Made by a program: the position numbers and the translations under genes
Shown here: positions 23,681-31,707 of the stretch, piece after piece
Numbering within the stretch: the stretch's first letter is position 1
How the letters are laid out: each line of letters begins with the position of its first letter
Assembly (NCBI GenBank): GCA_944322825.1
Contig: CALUQD010000012.1
Location: 1 to 32,469 of the forward strand
DNA length: 32,469 nt
DNA from: Candidatus Avelusimicrobium pullicaecorum
GTDB taxonomy: Bacteria > Elusimicrobiota > Elusimicrobia > Elusimicrobiales > Elusimicrobiaceae
Direction: 5' to 3'
The notes under the pieces: model-generated
Seen by the model: only the letters and a program-made list of their open reading frames with translations
Databases searched by the model: none
Told to the model about the DNA's origin: nothing

Positions 23681-25252
23681 ATGACTATCCAAGACCAAGT
23701 GCTTTCCAGCCGCTTAAACGGCATTTTGCTTCCGCTCGCCGCAATGAAAACGGAAACGGACTGGGGCGTGGGGGATTTTTCTTCCCTGCGGGAATGGACG
23801 GCGTTTTTGGCCTCGCAGGGGGCTAAAATTATCCAAATTTTGCCTCTGCAGGAAACGGCCCCCGGCGTGACGTGCCCCTATTCCGCCTTAAGCGCGTTTG
23901 CAACGGACCCCGTCTACACCGATATTTCCGACGTGCCCGATATCGCCGCCAGCCCGCGCGCGCAGGAATTTGTCGCCTCGCTGGTGCCCCAAATCCACGA
24001 GTGGCACAACGCCCCCAAAGCGCCTTTCTTTGCCGTCAAACAAGCCAAATTAAAAGCGCTCTGGTTTGGCTACCAGCACTTTTTGCAGACGGAAGCCGCC
24101 GCCAATACGCCCCGCTTTCAAGCCTTCGAAGCGTATACCGCCGCCCAGTCCGGCTGGCTGCGCGGGTATGCCGTATTCCGCGCGATTAAGGAATTTTACA
24201 AATGGCAAACCTGGACCCAGTGGCCCGAAGGACTGCGCAATTTTGATAAAACCGCAGTCCGCACCTTCGAAAACCAATACCGCGAATACGTCAATTATTT
24301 TGCGTATATGCAATGGATTTTGGACCAGCAGCTCCGCCGCGCCAAAGTGTTTGCACAGGAAAAGGGCGTCCTCATTTTTGGGGATATCCCCTTCGGCACC
24401 AACTTGGACAGCGCCGAAGTTTGGTCCGAGCGGGCCAATTACCGCCTGGGGTGGGAAATCGGCGCGCCGGCGGACCAATTTTCCAAAGGCGGCCAGCGCT
24501 GGGGGTTGCCCGCGTACGATTGGGTATACCAACATACCCACAACTTGGAACTGTGGCGGCGCAAAATCCGCCGCGTGACGGAATTGTATGATATTTTCCG
24601 CCTGGACCATTTGGTGGGGTTCTTCCGTACCTATGTGTTTGCGCCGGGCGATGAGGTTGGTTCGTTTGATGTACAGGGCGAACAAAACCAGATTGACCGC
24701 GGGTACAACTTTTTGCGTATGGTGTTAGACGAAGCCAAAGGCAAATTGCCCGTGGGTGAAGATTTGGGCGTCATTCCCAACTATGTGCGCCGGATGTTGG
24801 TGGATTTGCGCATCCCCGGCTACAAAGTGATCCGCTGGGAACGCGAGGACAACGGCTACTACCGTGAACCGCGCAACTATCCGCAAGTTTCGTTGGCCAC
24901 TACTTCCACGCACGATACCGAAACCGTGCGCGGCTGGTGGGAAACGATGGACCCGCACGAACGCGCCAACATCTGGGAAATGATTTCCGCCCAAAAAACG
25001 GACGGAAATGTGCCGTTTAACTTGGACACTCAACGCGCTATTTTGCGCCGTGTGCTCGGTTCCAATTCCGCCATTACGCTTTTCTCCTGGCAAGACATCA
25101 TCGGCACGCTGGATCGGGTGAATACCCCCGGCACCGTAGGCGAAGAAAATTGGACGTACCGCAGCCCATATACGCCCAGCCAGGCGGCCGAAGTCTACGC
25201 CTCCCAGCTGGCGATGTACCGCGAATTGCTCAAGGAGGAGGGCCGCTTGTAA
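23681..25252 (+). CDS. malQ: 4-alpha-glucanotransferase
   Basis: GH77 amylomaltase, 523 aa. It transfers alpha-1,4-glucan segments between maltodextrins, in maltose or glycogen metabolism. Catalytic residues: nucleophile D309 in FRLDHLVGFF, acid/base E360 in VGEDLGVIP, and D412 in STHDTET. The LLPLAAMKTETDWGVGD start resembles the family LPxxSLxxxxGIGD entry. No strong ribosome site; it probably depends on coupling to ridA 6 nt upstream. The nucleotidyltransferase gene follows 9 nt after the stop. Confidence 0.96.
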   Translation: MTIQDQVLSSRLNGILLPLAAMKTETDWGVGDFSSLREWTAFLASQGAKIIQILPLQETAPGVTCPYSALSAFATDPVYTDISDVPDIAASPRAQEFVASLVPQIHEWHNAPKAPFFAVKQAKLKALWFGYQHFLQTEAAANTPRFQAFEAYTAAQSGWLRGYAVFRAIKEFYKWQTWTQWPEGLRNFDKTAVRTFENQYREYVNYFAYMQWILDQQLRRAKVFAQEKGVLIFGDIPFGTNLDSAEVWSERANYRLGWEIGAPADQFSKGGQRWGLPAYDWVYQHTHNLELWRRKIRRVTELYDIFRLDHLVGFFRTYVFAPGDEVGSFDVQGEQNQIDRGYNFLRMVLDEAKGKLPVGEDLGVIPNYVRRMLVDLRIPGYKVIRWEREDNGYYREPRNYPQVSLATTSTHDTETVRGWWETMDPHERANIWEMISAQKTDGNVPFNLDTQRAILRRVLGSNSAITLFSWQDIIGTLDRVNTPGTVGEENWTYRSPYTPSQAAEVYASQLAMYRELLKEEGRL

Positions 25253-25261
25253 GGCCCCGCT

Positions 25262-26194
25262 ATGGAACCGTTTACGGCTATTATCCCTGCCGCGGGTAAA
25301 GGCGTGCGCCTATTGCCCTATACCGCCAATATGCCCAAGACGATGATTTCCGTCGCCGGCAAACCTATTTTGGGCCATATTTTGGACCAGGTGGAAAGTG
25401 TAGGAATCAAAAAAGTTGTGTTTATTGTGGGATATAAAAAAGAAGCGATACTGGAGTTTGTCCAATCGCAATACCCGCATTTGGATGTGACGTTTGTGCA
25501 GCAGCCGGAACCCAAAGGCTTAGGCCACGCTATTTATCTGGCCAAGCCGTATGTGTCCGGGCCGTGTTTTATTTTGTTGGGCGACACGATTGTAGACGGA
25601 AATTTAAAACCGCTGGTAGATGGCGGAAAAAACGCTATCGGCATTCGGGCGGTGCAGGATCCGTCCCGTTTTGGCATTGTGGAAATGAAGGGCGGGAAAA
25701 TCGTTTCGTTTGAAGAAAAACCCGAAAAACCCAAATCCAATCTGGCCATTATCGGCGCGTATTCCTTTTTGGACGCGGCACAGTTGTTTGACGCGTTGGA
25801 AGAAGTCATCCGCTCCGGCAAAACGGTTAAAAATGAAATCCAACTGACAGACGCCTTGTCGGTCTTGCTTGGCCGCGGGGTGGAAATTGTGCCCGTGGAA
25901 ATGGACGACTGGTTTGATTGCGGCACGGTGGAAGTGTTGCTGCAAACAAACCGCCTGTTGCTGGACCGCCATCACCGGGTGCCTGCGGGGTTGGAAAAAG
26001 AAAACAAAATCATACCGCCCTGTTGGATTGCCGACGGCGTGAAAGCCAAAAACTGCGTGCTGGGGCCGTATGCGTCGGTCGCATACGAAGCGGAACTGAC
26101 GGATTGCGCGTTGCAGGATTGCATTGTCGGGCCGCAAACGAAACTAACAAAAAAAACCGCGTCGCACGCGGTATTTGATAAGCACAATCAATAA
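25262..26194 (+). CDS. Sugar-phosphate nucleotidyltransferase
   Basis: 310 aa. The N-terminal Rossmann-like domain has the nucleotide-binding motif PAAGKGVRLLPYT and LLGDTIVDGNL with the metal-binding Asp. From about residue 245 a short set of hexapeptide-like repeats (IADGVKAKNCVLGPYASV) forms a partial left-handed helix, as in GlmU/GlgC relatives. It makes an NDP-sugar from a sugar 1-phosphate; both glucose and other sugars are possible, and the nucleotide is not fixed by sequence alone. In the malQ operon a glucose-1-phosphate substrate is a reasonable guess. The end of the gene encodes, on the other strand, the terminator of the convergent gene. Confidence 0.85.
   Translation: MEPFTAIIPAAGKGVRLLPYTANMPKTMISVAGKPILGHILDQVESVGIKKVVFIVGYKKEAILEFVQSQYPHLDVTFVQQPEPKGLGHAIYLAKPYVSGPCFILLGDTIVDGNLKPLVDGGKNAIGIRAVQDPSRFGIVEMKGGKIVSFEEKPEKPKSNLAIIGAYSFLDAAQLFDALEEVIRSGKTVKNEIQLTDALSVLLGRGVEIVPVEMDDWFDCGTVEVLLQTNRLLLDRHHRVPAGLEKENKIIPPCWIADGVKAKNCVLGPYASVAYEAELTDCALQDCIVGPQTKLTKKTASHAVFDKHNQ
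26149..26172 (-). terminator. Terminator of the 218-aa minus-strand gene, inside the opposing CDS
   Basis: Read on the minus strand: stem accgcg/cgcggt (arms 26167-26172 and 26156-26161, loop tgcga) followed by eight T down to 26149. It lies wholly within the last codons of the plus-strand nucleotidyltransferase gene. Confidence 0.75.
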
Positions 26195-26197
26195 AAA

Positions 26198-26854
26198 TTA
26201 TTTTTTGGCGTCCGCCTCTGCCGTTTTTTCGGCAGGGGCTTTTTGTTGGCTGGAAGCGGTTTTTGCAGGCGTTTTGGCTGGTGCCGCAGCGGCTTCTTTT
26301 GGGGTGGATTGGCTGGCGGCCGACGGAGCAGCTGTGCCAGAGGAAGCCGTTTTGGAAACGGCTGTTTCCGCGGAACCTTCCGCCGGCTGAGCGGCCGCTT
26401 CGGCTGTGGGTTCAACCGTGGGGGCAGGCAAGGGGAATAATTCGTTGGCTAATTGTTCGGCGTTTGTCCGCGCTTCGTTGTAGGCCGATACCGCTTGCAC
26501 AAATTGCGAAGTCGGGCGGTTCGTATCCGTGTTTTTGGCGATTTCCAACTCCAATTGCGCTTTTTTAATTTCAAAATCTTCCAAGGCTAATAACACTCTA
26601 ATTTGATTAACTAGGCGGTCTTTTTCTTCATTCACTACAACGGGGCAAGACTGCAGGGCTTCATTTAAAATGTTTAAATTGCGCTGTGCCGTTTGTGCCG
26701 TGGTGTTTTGCAAAATGGGGTTTTCCTGCGAAAGCGGCGGGACCGATACGGAGGCCGCCAAGGTGGCAGCACGCGGCGGCAGGTAGATGTTTCCCACCAT
26801 CATTCCGCCCACAAACAAAAGCGCCATCGTAAATAAATAGAGAATATACCGCAT
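26198..26854 (-). CDS. Membrane-anchored coiled-coil protein with Ala/Pro/Lys-rich tail
   Basis: 218 aa, not recognised. A hydrophobic segment at about 4-22 (signal anchor), then a helical, probably coiled-coil region at about 50-140 (LNILNEALQSC, DRLVNQIRVLLALEDFEIKKAQLELEIAKN), then about 75 residues of low complexity rich in Ala, Pro, Ser and Lys. It probably protrudes into the periplasm. An aaagga site lies 6-7 nt before the ATG, so unlike several other single genes it has a normal leader. Its two-part layout (folded part plus disordered tail) recalls the Slp-like lipoprotein, but the sequences are unrelated. Confidence 0.7.
   Translation of the reverse strand: MRYILYLFTMALLFVGGMMVGNIYLPPRAATLAASVSVPPLSQENPILQNTTAQTAQRNLNILNEALQSCPVVVNEEKDRLVNQIRVLLALEDFEIKKAQLELEIAKNTDTNRPTSQFVQAVSAYNEARTNAEQLANELFPLPAPTVEPTAEAAAQPAEGSAETAVSKTASSGTAAPSAASQSTPKEAAAAPAKTPAKTASSQQKAPAEKTAEADAKK
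26214..26244 (+). terminator. Terminator of the ridA-malQ operon, inside the opposing CDS
   Basis: Stem gcctctgccg/cggcaggggc (26214-26223, 26230-26239; one G-T pair), loop of six T, then five T. It lies inside the C-terminal coding region of the minus-strand gene. Confidence 0.8.
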
Positions 26855-26897
26855 AAAAATCCTTTTCTATATTCTATCAAAATGCACTGAAAATAAA

Positions 26898-26903
26898 TAT
26901 AAT
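26898..26903 (+). promoter_or_regulatory. -10 box of the DUF2207 gene
   Basis: TATAAT ending 9 nt before the ATG at 26913, with no ribosome site between. No clear -35. It supports either a leaderless start at 26913 or a start further in, at TTG 27012. Confidence 0.4.
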
Positions 26904-26912
26904 AAAACTAAT

Positions 26913-28811
26913 ATGAACAGCTCCCTCGTAATAAGAACACGTTTTTGGTCTGCTTTTGGGCACCTTTTAGGTGCCTGGTTACGCTTTTTTCAAGCTCATG
27001 GAACAAGCGTTTTGAGAAAATCCTTCCTGGGGTTGGCGGGTTTGTGTTTGCTGGGCGCACCTTGTGCCTGGGCGGCGCCTCAAAGCGAATATATAGACCG
27101 ATTTGACGCTTTTATTACGGTGAATAAAGACGCCTCCGTAAATGTGACGGAGCGCTTGGTTGTGCAGGCGGCGGGAGACCGTATTCAGCGCGGTATTTTT
27201 CGCGTGCTTCCGTATCGGGGCGTGGGCGGATACGAGATTCTTTCTGTCCGGCGAGACGGCCGCCCCGAACCCTACACTTTGCAGGAAAGCTCTTCGGCCA
27301 AGAAGCTCTACATCGGCCAAAAAGGCGTTACTATTCCCCAAGGCAAACATGTGTATGAACTGACGTATAGGGCCAAAACGACGGTGCGGTTTCAAAAAGA
27401 TTTTGACGAACTGTACTGGAACGTGACGGGTAACGATTGGCCGTTTCTAATTAAGGCGGCTTCTGCACGTGTTACCTTGCCCGAAGGGGCGGAAGTGCTG
27501 CCGGACGGAGTGTCTCTCTACACGGGGATTATGGGCGCGCGGGAGGCGAATGCACGGGCGTCGGGCCATTCGTTTTTCTACACCACCCGCCCGCTGCTAG
27601 CCGGGGAAGGATTTACCATTTCGATGGCGTGGAATAAAGGCGTCATACAAGAACCTGGCTGGCAAGAAAAATACTTCCGCGGGTGGAATAATTTGTCGGC
27701 CCAAGCGGGGCCTTTGTTTGCTTGGTGGGGGCTATTGTTGGGGTACTATGCAGTGATGTGGTTTTGGCTTGGGCGGGACCCCAAAGCACGCGTACTGCGT
27801 CGTTTTGAACCGCCGGCGAATCTTTCTCCGGCGCAGACACGATATGTTTGGAATATGAAATATGACCAAGATGTGCTGGCGGTAGTGGTGATGTCTTTGG
27901 TGGAGAAAAAGTGCTTGCAGGTGGAAGAGGAAAAAGGGGACTTTACCCTCCGCCATACAGACGCTACCGCCCCGATGTTCCTGCCGCCGGAAGAATTGCG
28001 TTTTATCAGCGAGTTATTTAGAGACAGCAAAACTTTGTCTGTGTCCCAAAGTAATTACAAAAAATTTGCCGCGGCCGGAAAAGCCGTCAAAGACGCCCTG
28101 GCCAAATGGGAAAAAGGCCGCTATTTTTCTCGTCACTTATGGGCCAATATCCCCACGCTTGTTTTTATGGGTTGGCTGCTGGCCCTGTTGATGAAAGCGG
28201 TGGACGGATTGTTTGTGCCGTCCTCCATGCTGCAAGCCGTGCTTTTCTTTAGTGCGTGGATTTACCTAACGGCACAGTCTTTTTTGCGGTACCGGTTCCC
28301 GCAGTTTTTTGGCACGCGGTGGTTTTGGTATGTGTGGGCCGCGGCGGGGCTGGTGATGTGGCTGGGGCCGGGGATTGGACTTTTGGTGGCGGCCCTGTTG
28401 GTGCCGGGCGTGGTGTTTTTTTATGTGATACGCAGCTATACGGTGCAGGGGCGTTTGCTTATGAATGAAATAGAAGGATTTTTGGAGTATCTGCAAGTGG
28501 CGGAAAAGTACCGCGTTTTTGCTTCGGACCCGACGGACGCTTCCCGCATTTTCTGCAAGTATTTGCCGTATGCGGCGGCGTTGAACGTGCAGAATAACTG
28601 GATAGAAGCCTTGCAAAAAGAACTGGGCGAAGCCGCCGCGGAGGAAGCCCAAAACACCAATGGATTTGCGTTTTACCAAAACCGCCGTTTATTCTACAGC
28701 AGTTTTTATGGCGCCATGACGGCCCCTTCTTCGGGCGGAAGTTCTTCCGGCTTTGGCGGGAGAGGTTCTTCCGGCGGCGGAAGCGGCGGCGGGGGCGGCG
28801 GCGGTTGGTAA
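26913..28811 (+). CDS. DUF2207 domain-containing membrane protein
   Basis: 632 aa. A signal sequence ends near CAWA (about residue 55). The extracytoplasmic domain (about 58-255) matches DUF2207 (FDAFITVNKDASVNVTERLVV; GIFRVLPYRG). A TM helix follows (LFAWWGLLLGYYAVMWFWLGRDP), then a cytoplasmic domain (about 290-400), three or four TM segments (about 410-505), and a C-terminal Gly/Ser-rich tail ending in a run of Gly, as is usual for the family. Function is unknown. The first ATG gives an unusually long N-region; TTG at 27012 (residue 34, MRKSFLGLAG) would give an ordinary signal peptide. A 7-bp hairpin (26959-26975) lies in this extra part. Confidence 0.85.
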   Translation: MNSSLVIRTRFWSAFGHLLGAWLRFFQAHGTSVLRKSFLGLAGLCLLGAPCAWAAPQSEYIDRFDAFITVNKDASVNVTERLVVQAAGDRIQRGIFRVLPYRGVGGYEILSVRRDGRPEPYTLQESSSAKKLYIGQKGVTIPQGKHVYELTYRAKTTVRFQKDFDELYWNVTGNDWPFLIKAASARVTLPEGAEVLPDGVSLYTGIMGAREANARASGHSFFYTTRPLLAGEGFTISMAWNKGVIQEPGWQEKYFRGWNNLSAQAGPLFAWWGLLLGYYAVMWFWLGRDPKARVLRRFEPPANLSPAQTRYVWNMKYDQDVLAVVVMSLVEKKCLQVEEEKGDFTLRHTDATAPMFLPPEELRFISELFRDSKTLSVSQSNYKKFAAAGKAVKDALAKWEKGRYFSRHLWANIPTLVFMGWLLALLMKAVDGLFVPSSMLQAVLFFSAWIYLTAQSFLRYRFPQFFGTRWFWYVWAAAGLVMWLGPGIGLLVAALLVPGVVFFYVIRSYTVQGRLLMNEIEGFLEYLQVAEKYRVFASDPTDASRIFCKYLPYAAALNVQNNWIEALQKELGEAAAEEAQNTNGFAFYQNRRLFYSSFYGAMTAPSSGGSSSGFGGRGSSGGGSGGGGGGGW

Positions 28812-28855
28812 ACTGTGGGAAAAATTTTGAATTTACATCATAAAAAGGAGCGTTT

Positions 28856-29383
28856 ATGGCAAAAATCAAGTTCGGCAAAAAAGGACATTTGGAACTGGAA
28901 ATTACACCGCTGACCATTTGGTCCAATCCAGGCAGTGAGGGGGAATTTATGGAGTATCAGCTGGGGCTGTATTGCGAGGGGAAAAGTGTTTTTAACCCGG
29001 CATTGGCGGAAAAACTGGTGGCGGTAAAAGACGAAGAAAGCATTTATCTTTCGGACTTTATCGCCGAAACGCTGGCCGAACGGAAGGAAAACAACTGGAA
29101 TATGCTGGAACCGAAAGTATCCCTGTATATGCGTCCGGTTCCGCCGCCTGCGGCGTGCTGTTCCACCTATAACTTGCCGGATAATTTTTTGCTGCAAATC
29201 ACGCTGGAGCAAAACATCTTTGCCGGGGAAGACAAAGTGTTCGGCCCGTATTCCAACACAGGGCTGAACATCAATTTTGAAGCGCCCGCCAAAGACTGGG
29301 CCGAATTCGCCAAGGCCATCCGCGCCGAAGAAGAAGATTTCGACGAGGAAGAAGAACCGGCGGATGACCCGTACCGCAGTTGA
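28856..29383 (+). CDS. Unknown protein with acidic C-terminus
   Basis: 175 aa, family not recognised. It has no signal peptide or TM segment. The first 150 residues look like a compact beta-rich domain (HLELEITPLTIW, EYQLGLYCEGK, KVSLYMRPVPP, NFLLQITLEQNIF). The last 22 residues are very acidic (AEEEDFDEEEEPADDP). A strong AAGGAG lies 5 nt before the ATG. It follows the DUF2207 gene by 44 nt and shares its terminator, so the two are probably co-expressed. An immunity- or chaperone-like role is possible but not supported by any motif. Confidence 0.8.
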   Translation: MAKIKFGKKGHLELEITPLTIWSNPGSEGEFMEYQLGLYCEGKSVFNPALAEKLVAVKDEESIYLSDFIAETLAERKENNWNMLEPKVSLYMRPVPPPAACCSTYNLPDNFLLQITLEQNIFAGEDKVFGPYSNTGLNINFEAPAKDWAEFAKAIRAEEEDFDEEEEPADDPYRS

Positions 29384-29405
29384 TTTATTAAAACAGCTCT
29401 ATGCC

Positions 29406-29436
29406 AAAACCCCGCTTTAGAAAGCGGGGTTTTTTG
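29406..29436. terminator. Bidirectional terminator
   Basis: Stem accccgcttt/aaagcggggt around a short loop, with six T on the plus side and four on the minus side, between convergent genes. Confidence 0.9.
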
Positions 29437-29450
29437 ATAGGGGCTGTCTT

Positions 29451-30260
29451 TCAGCGGGTTAAGGCAATTGTTTCCAAATCGTCCGGCACATATACCGGGC
29501 CACTAAATTCCAGTTTGGCTTCGGCCGTATACAGGCGTTTGCGCGCGGAAAGATTGTTGTCTTGGGTGTGATAAAGCACCAGTTTTTTAGCGTCTAATTC
29601 ACGTGCGGTGCGGGCGGCGTCCCGGGCGGTGCTGTGGTGTTTTTCGTAGGGGTTAAATTGTTCTCGTTCCGCATACAGGCAGAACGCTTCCGACAGCAGC
29701 CAGTCTGCCCCGTGCGCATAGCCGCGGCAGGCGGGGTTGTACGGTTCGTCCCCCAGGCACACCAGCGTTTGCCCGTCCGGCAGGACGGCGCGGTAGCCGA
29801 ATTGTTTGGTTTTGGTGGAATGGATGTCAAAAGCGGTGCAGGAGAAACCGGCCGCAGTGAAAGTATCTCCGTCCTGCAGGCGGACGAATTTTATGCCGCG
29901 GTCCAATACGGCCTGCAACTTGGCGGTGAGCGTCATCCGGCAGAAGGTGCGCAGTTTTTCTTCGCACTCGTCGTGGCAGTAGATCGTCAAACCGGGGTGC
30001 TGGCCGCGCGTAAAAAGCGAGGCCGCCAAACGAATAACCCAGATGACCCCTAATATATGGTCCGTGTGCCCGTGCGTGACAAACATCACAGGGATATCGG
30101 CCAGCGAAATGGACGCTTTTTCCAGCTGAGCTAAAATGCCGTTGCCGCCGCCCGCATCGGTTAAGAAATACTGTTTGCCGTTTTGCAGGGTAAAACAAGT
30201 GTTATAACATTTGGTTACCAATGCATTTCCGGTACCCAATAAAGTAAGTCGGGTGTTCAT
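29451..30260 (-). CDS. Metallo-beta-lactamase-fold hydrolase (RNase Z-like)
   Basis: 269 aa. Metal motif H63-x-H65-x-D67-H68 in THGHTDHILGV, later GD in CLGDEPYNP, and C-terminal His in LVLYHTQDN. The N-terminus MNTRLTLLGTGN is typical of the RNase Z/arylsulfatase-like branch. No signal peptide, so cytoplasmic. Possible activities are tRNA 3' processing or hydrolysis of a small ester; it lacks the long exosite arm of true RNase Z as far as I can see, so a small-molecule hydrolase is equally likely. It starts 4 nt after the exported protein gene stop, in the same transcript. Confidence 0.85.
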   Translation of the reverse strand: MNTRLTLLGTGNALVTKCYNTCFTLQNGKQYFLTDAGGGNGILAQLEKASISLADIPVMFVTHGHTDHILGVIWVIRLAASLFTRGQHPGLTIYCHDECEEKLRTFCRMTLTAKLQAVLDRGIKFVRLQDGDTFTAAGFSCTAFDIHSTKTKQFGYRAVLPDGQTLVCLGDEPYNPACRGYAHGADWLLSEAFCLYAEREQFNPYEKHHSTARDAARTARELDAKKLVLYHTQDNNLSARKRLYTAEAKLEFSGPVYVPDDLETIALTR

Positions 30261-30264
30261 AAAA

Positions 30265-31131
30265 TTATTCTATCTTTTTTGTGCGGCGGACGGGAAAATG
30301 AAACGCTTTTAGCTTTTTTTGAACAAGACTCCGTTGGTGCAGCCGGCGGATGGCAGAAGCGTAGGGGAGGGGCATATATTTTTGGGGAACCGTTAAGCGC
30401 GCCGGATGGGAAGAGGTCTTTTCAAATAGGGCGCGGGGGAGCAGATTGGAAATCCCTGGCATTACACGTTGGGCGTATAAATCGGGTATGCGTTTGGCGC
30501 CCGCATAGCGCACCAGCGAATGGGCAAATGCGTTACAGTTCACGGCTTTATCCGGTTTACCTGTGCTGAACCGTTCCACGATGGAGTAGAAGGTTCCGTA
30601 GGATAAAGGATGCCGGCGTGTATAGCGCATATAATATCGGGCGCGCTGCAATAGGCGCAGGGCAAAATCTTCATCGGAATAAGGGGAGAAAACTTCGCCG
30701 AAGGCAAAATTCCATTTGTCGTTGCCGCGCTGGGCGAAGAAGTCTCGCACGGATTCCATTTCCCGCGGGGCGTTGAGGTGTGCGACCAAATAGCCGTCTG
30801 CGTGCCCTATCAGGGGCGTGCCTCCTTCCGCATAGGCCGCAATGATAAAACCTTTGTAACCGCGGCCAAAATCTGTTTCCAATTCTTTAAAATAAGCCTG
30901 GGGATTTTTGGGATTATACTTACGGGCGAAGGCTGGGGGATTTTGCGGAATGACAACCAGCAGCGAATGCCCGTACGAACGGACCATACGCCAATCCTGC
31001 TTGGTGTGAATACCAAATTGCAGGGCCATATCGATATTGCGGCCCAGCCAATATACTTTCGCTTGCGTGGGGGTAAGACCCAGCAACAGGAGGGCACCGC
31101 TAAAATAAAGAGATAGAAAAATCTTTTTCAT
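30265..31131 (-). CDS. Exported protein with possible permuted Cys-His active site
   Basis: 288 aa, family not recognised with certainty. A signal peptide is cut near PTQA (residue 24). H55 in SYGHSLLVVIP sits at the start of a strand, and C199 in VNCNAFAHSLVRYAG starts a helix. This His-first, Cys-later order is that of circularly permuted NlpC/P60 or LRAT-like papain folds, so a periplasmic peptidase, amidase or acyltransferase is possible (inference). The C-terminal third is basic (PVRRTKKIE end). TACTAT lies 8 nt before the ATG with no ribosome site. The downstream hydrolase gene is 4 nt away. Confidence 0.7.
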   Translation of the reverse strand: MKKIFLSLYFSGALLLLGLTPTQAKVYWLGRNIDMALQFGIHTKQDWRMVRSYGHSLLVVIPQNPPAFARKYNPKNPQAYFKELETDFGRGYKGFIIAAYAEGGTPLIGHADGYLVAHLNAPREMESVRDFFAQRGNDKWNFAFGEVFSPYSDEDFALRLLQRARYYMRYTRRHPLSYGTFYSIVERFSTGKPDKAVNCNAFAHSLVRYAGAKRIPDLYAQRVMPGISNLLPRALFEKTSSHPARLTVPQKYMPLPYASAIRRLHQRSLVQKKLKAFHFPVRRTKKIE

Positions 31132-31139
31132 CTAAATAT

Positions 31140-31145
31140 ATAGTA
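31140..31145 (-). promoter_or_regulatory. -10 box of the exported Cys-His protein gene
   Basis: Minus-strand TACTAT, 8 nt before the ATG at 31131, no Shine-Dalgarno sequence between; a leaderless transcript is implied. Confidence 0.4.
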
Positions 31146-31238
31146 TCGTTTTGGTAAACATTCCGAAAGGATCAAAAGACCTGTTTGTTTTATAGGACTT
31201 TTTTGTAAAGCAGGTTATGCCGCGCCATCCGCGCATAT

Positions 31239-31277
31239 AAAAACCCCGCATAAGCGGGGTTTTAAATTCACGCGGAG
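31239..31277. repeat. 39-bp direct repeat, copy 1 (bidirectional terminator plus flank)
   Basis: Contains hairpin ccccgc/gcgggg (loop ataa) with A/T runs on both sides, then ttttaaattcacgcggag. The second copy at 31708-31746 differs at one base. Read on the minus strand, the flank beyond this copy (31270-31290) resembles the last 20 nt of a tRNA-Ser gene followed by its terminator, but the rest of a tRNA is absent. Confidence 0.85.
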
Positions 31278-31387
31278 AGGGAGGGATTCGCCTTCCGATA
31301 AAATCCCTGACGGAAATTTCCTGCAGGCCGGGCTCGCGGTTTTGGCCTTGTCCCCTTCGGGCGCAAACCAAAACATCGCTGCGCCTA

Positions 31388-31656
31388 GGGTGGGCTAGAT
31401 GTTGCCTTGCTCTATTGCGTTTGAGCCGTTTTTGGCAAGAGATGCGCGGCAAAAAACAGGCTACAATGCGGTTGCATTGTAGCCTGTTTTTTAACAAAGT
31501 AGAATGCCAAAAACGGCCAAACCCGAAGGGCCGGCTGATTTTTTGCTTATCGCTCCTTTTTTTATTGCAGATAGTTTGCTATCTGCTGCTAAAAAATGAC
31601 GCGCTAATCTAAAAAATCAGCTCGGCGCAAAGGCAAAAGCAACGTCTAGCCCACCC
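31388..31656. repeat. Nested, branched inverted-repeat element
   Basis: Outer arms 31388-31405 and 31639-31656 match at 17 of 18 positions. Inside are two arms of a branch. Arm A: 31425-31437 with 31505-31517 (13 bp, perfect), enclosing 31451-31469 with 31474-31492 (19 bp, perfect, loop ggtt). Arm B: 31534-31544 with 31611-31621 (11 bp, perfect, extending further with one bulge), enclosing 31567-31574 with 31579-31586 (8 bp, perfect, loop tttg). No credible gene lies within. It could be a structured RNA, a folded single-strand DNA substrate, or a degenerate miniature mobile element. Confidence 0.8.
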
Positions 31657-31666
31657 CAATCCCAAC

Positions 31667-31690
31667 GCAGGGCAAAGCAGTTTGCCCTGC
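31667..31690. repeat. 10-bp perfect hairpin
   Basis: Arms gcagggcaaa and tttgccctgc with loop gcag, between the branched element and repeat copy 2. Not followed by a T-run. Confidence 0.85.
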
Positions 31691-31707
31691 TCCACTCTCC
31701 GCCAACA

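Noticed and set aside
31132-31612. Reading frames across the palindromic region (minus 31132-31497, plus 31415-31612)
   Set aside because: They run through perfect inverted repeats and terminator hairpins, with no ribosome site and low-complexity translation.
31388-31656. Retron or integron attC site
   Set aside because: No reverse transcriptase or integron integrase is in the window, and the arms lack the attC core-site pattern; not excluded beyond the right edge.
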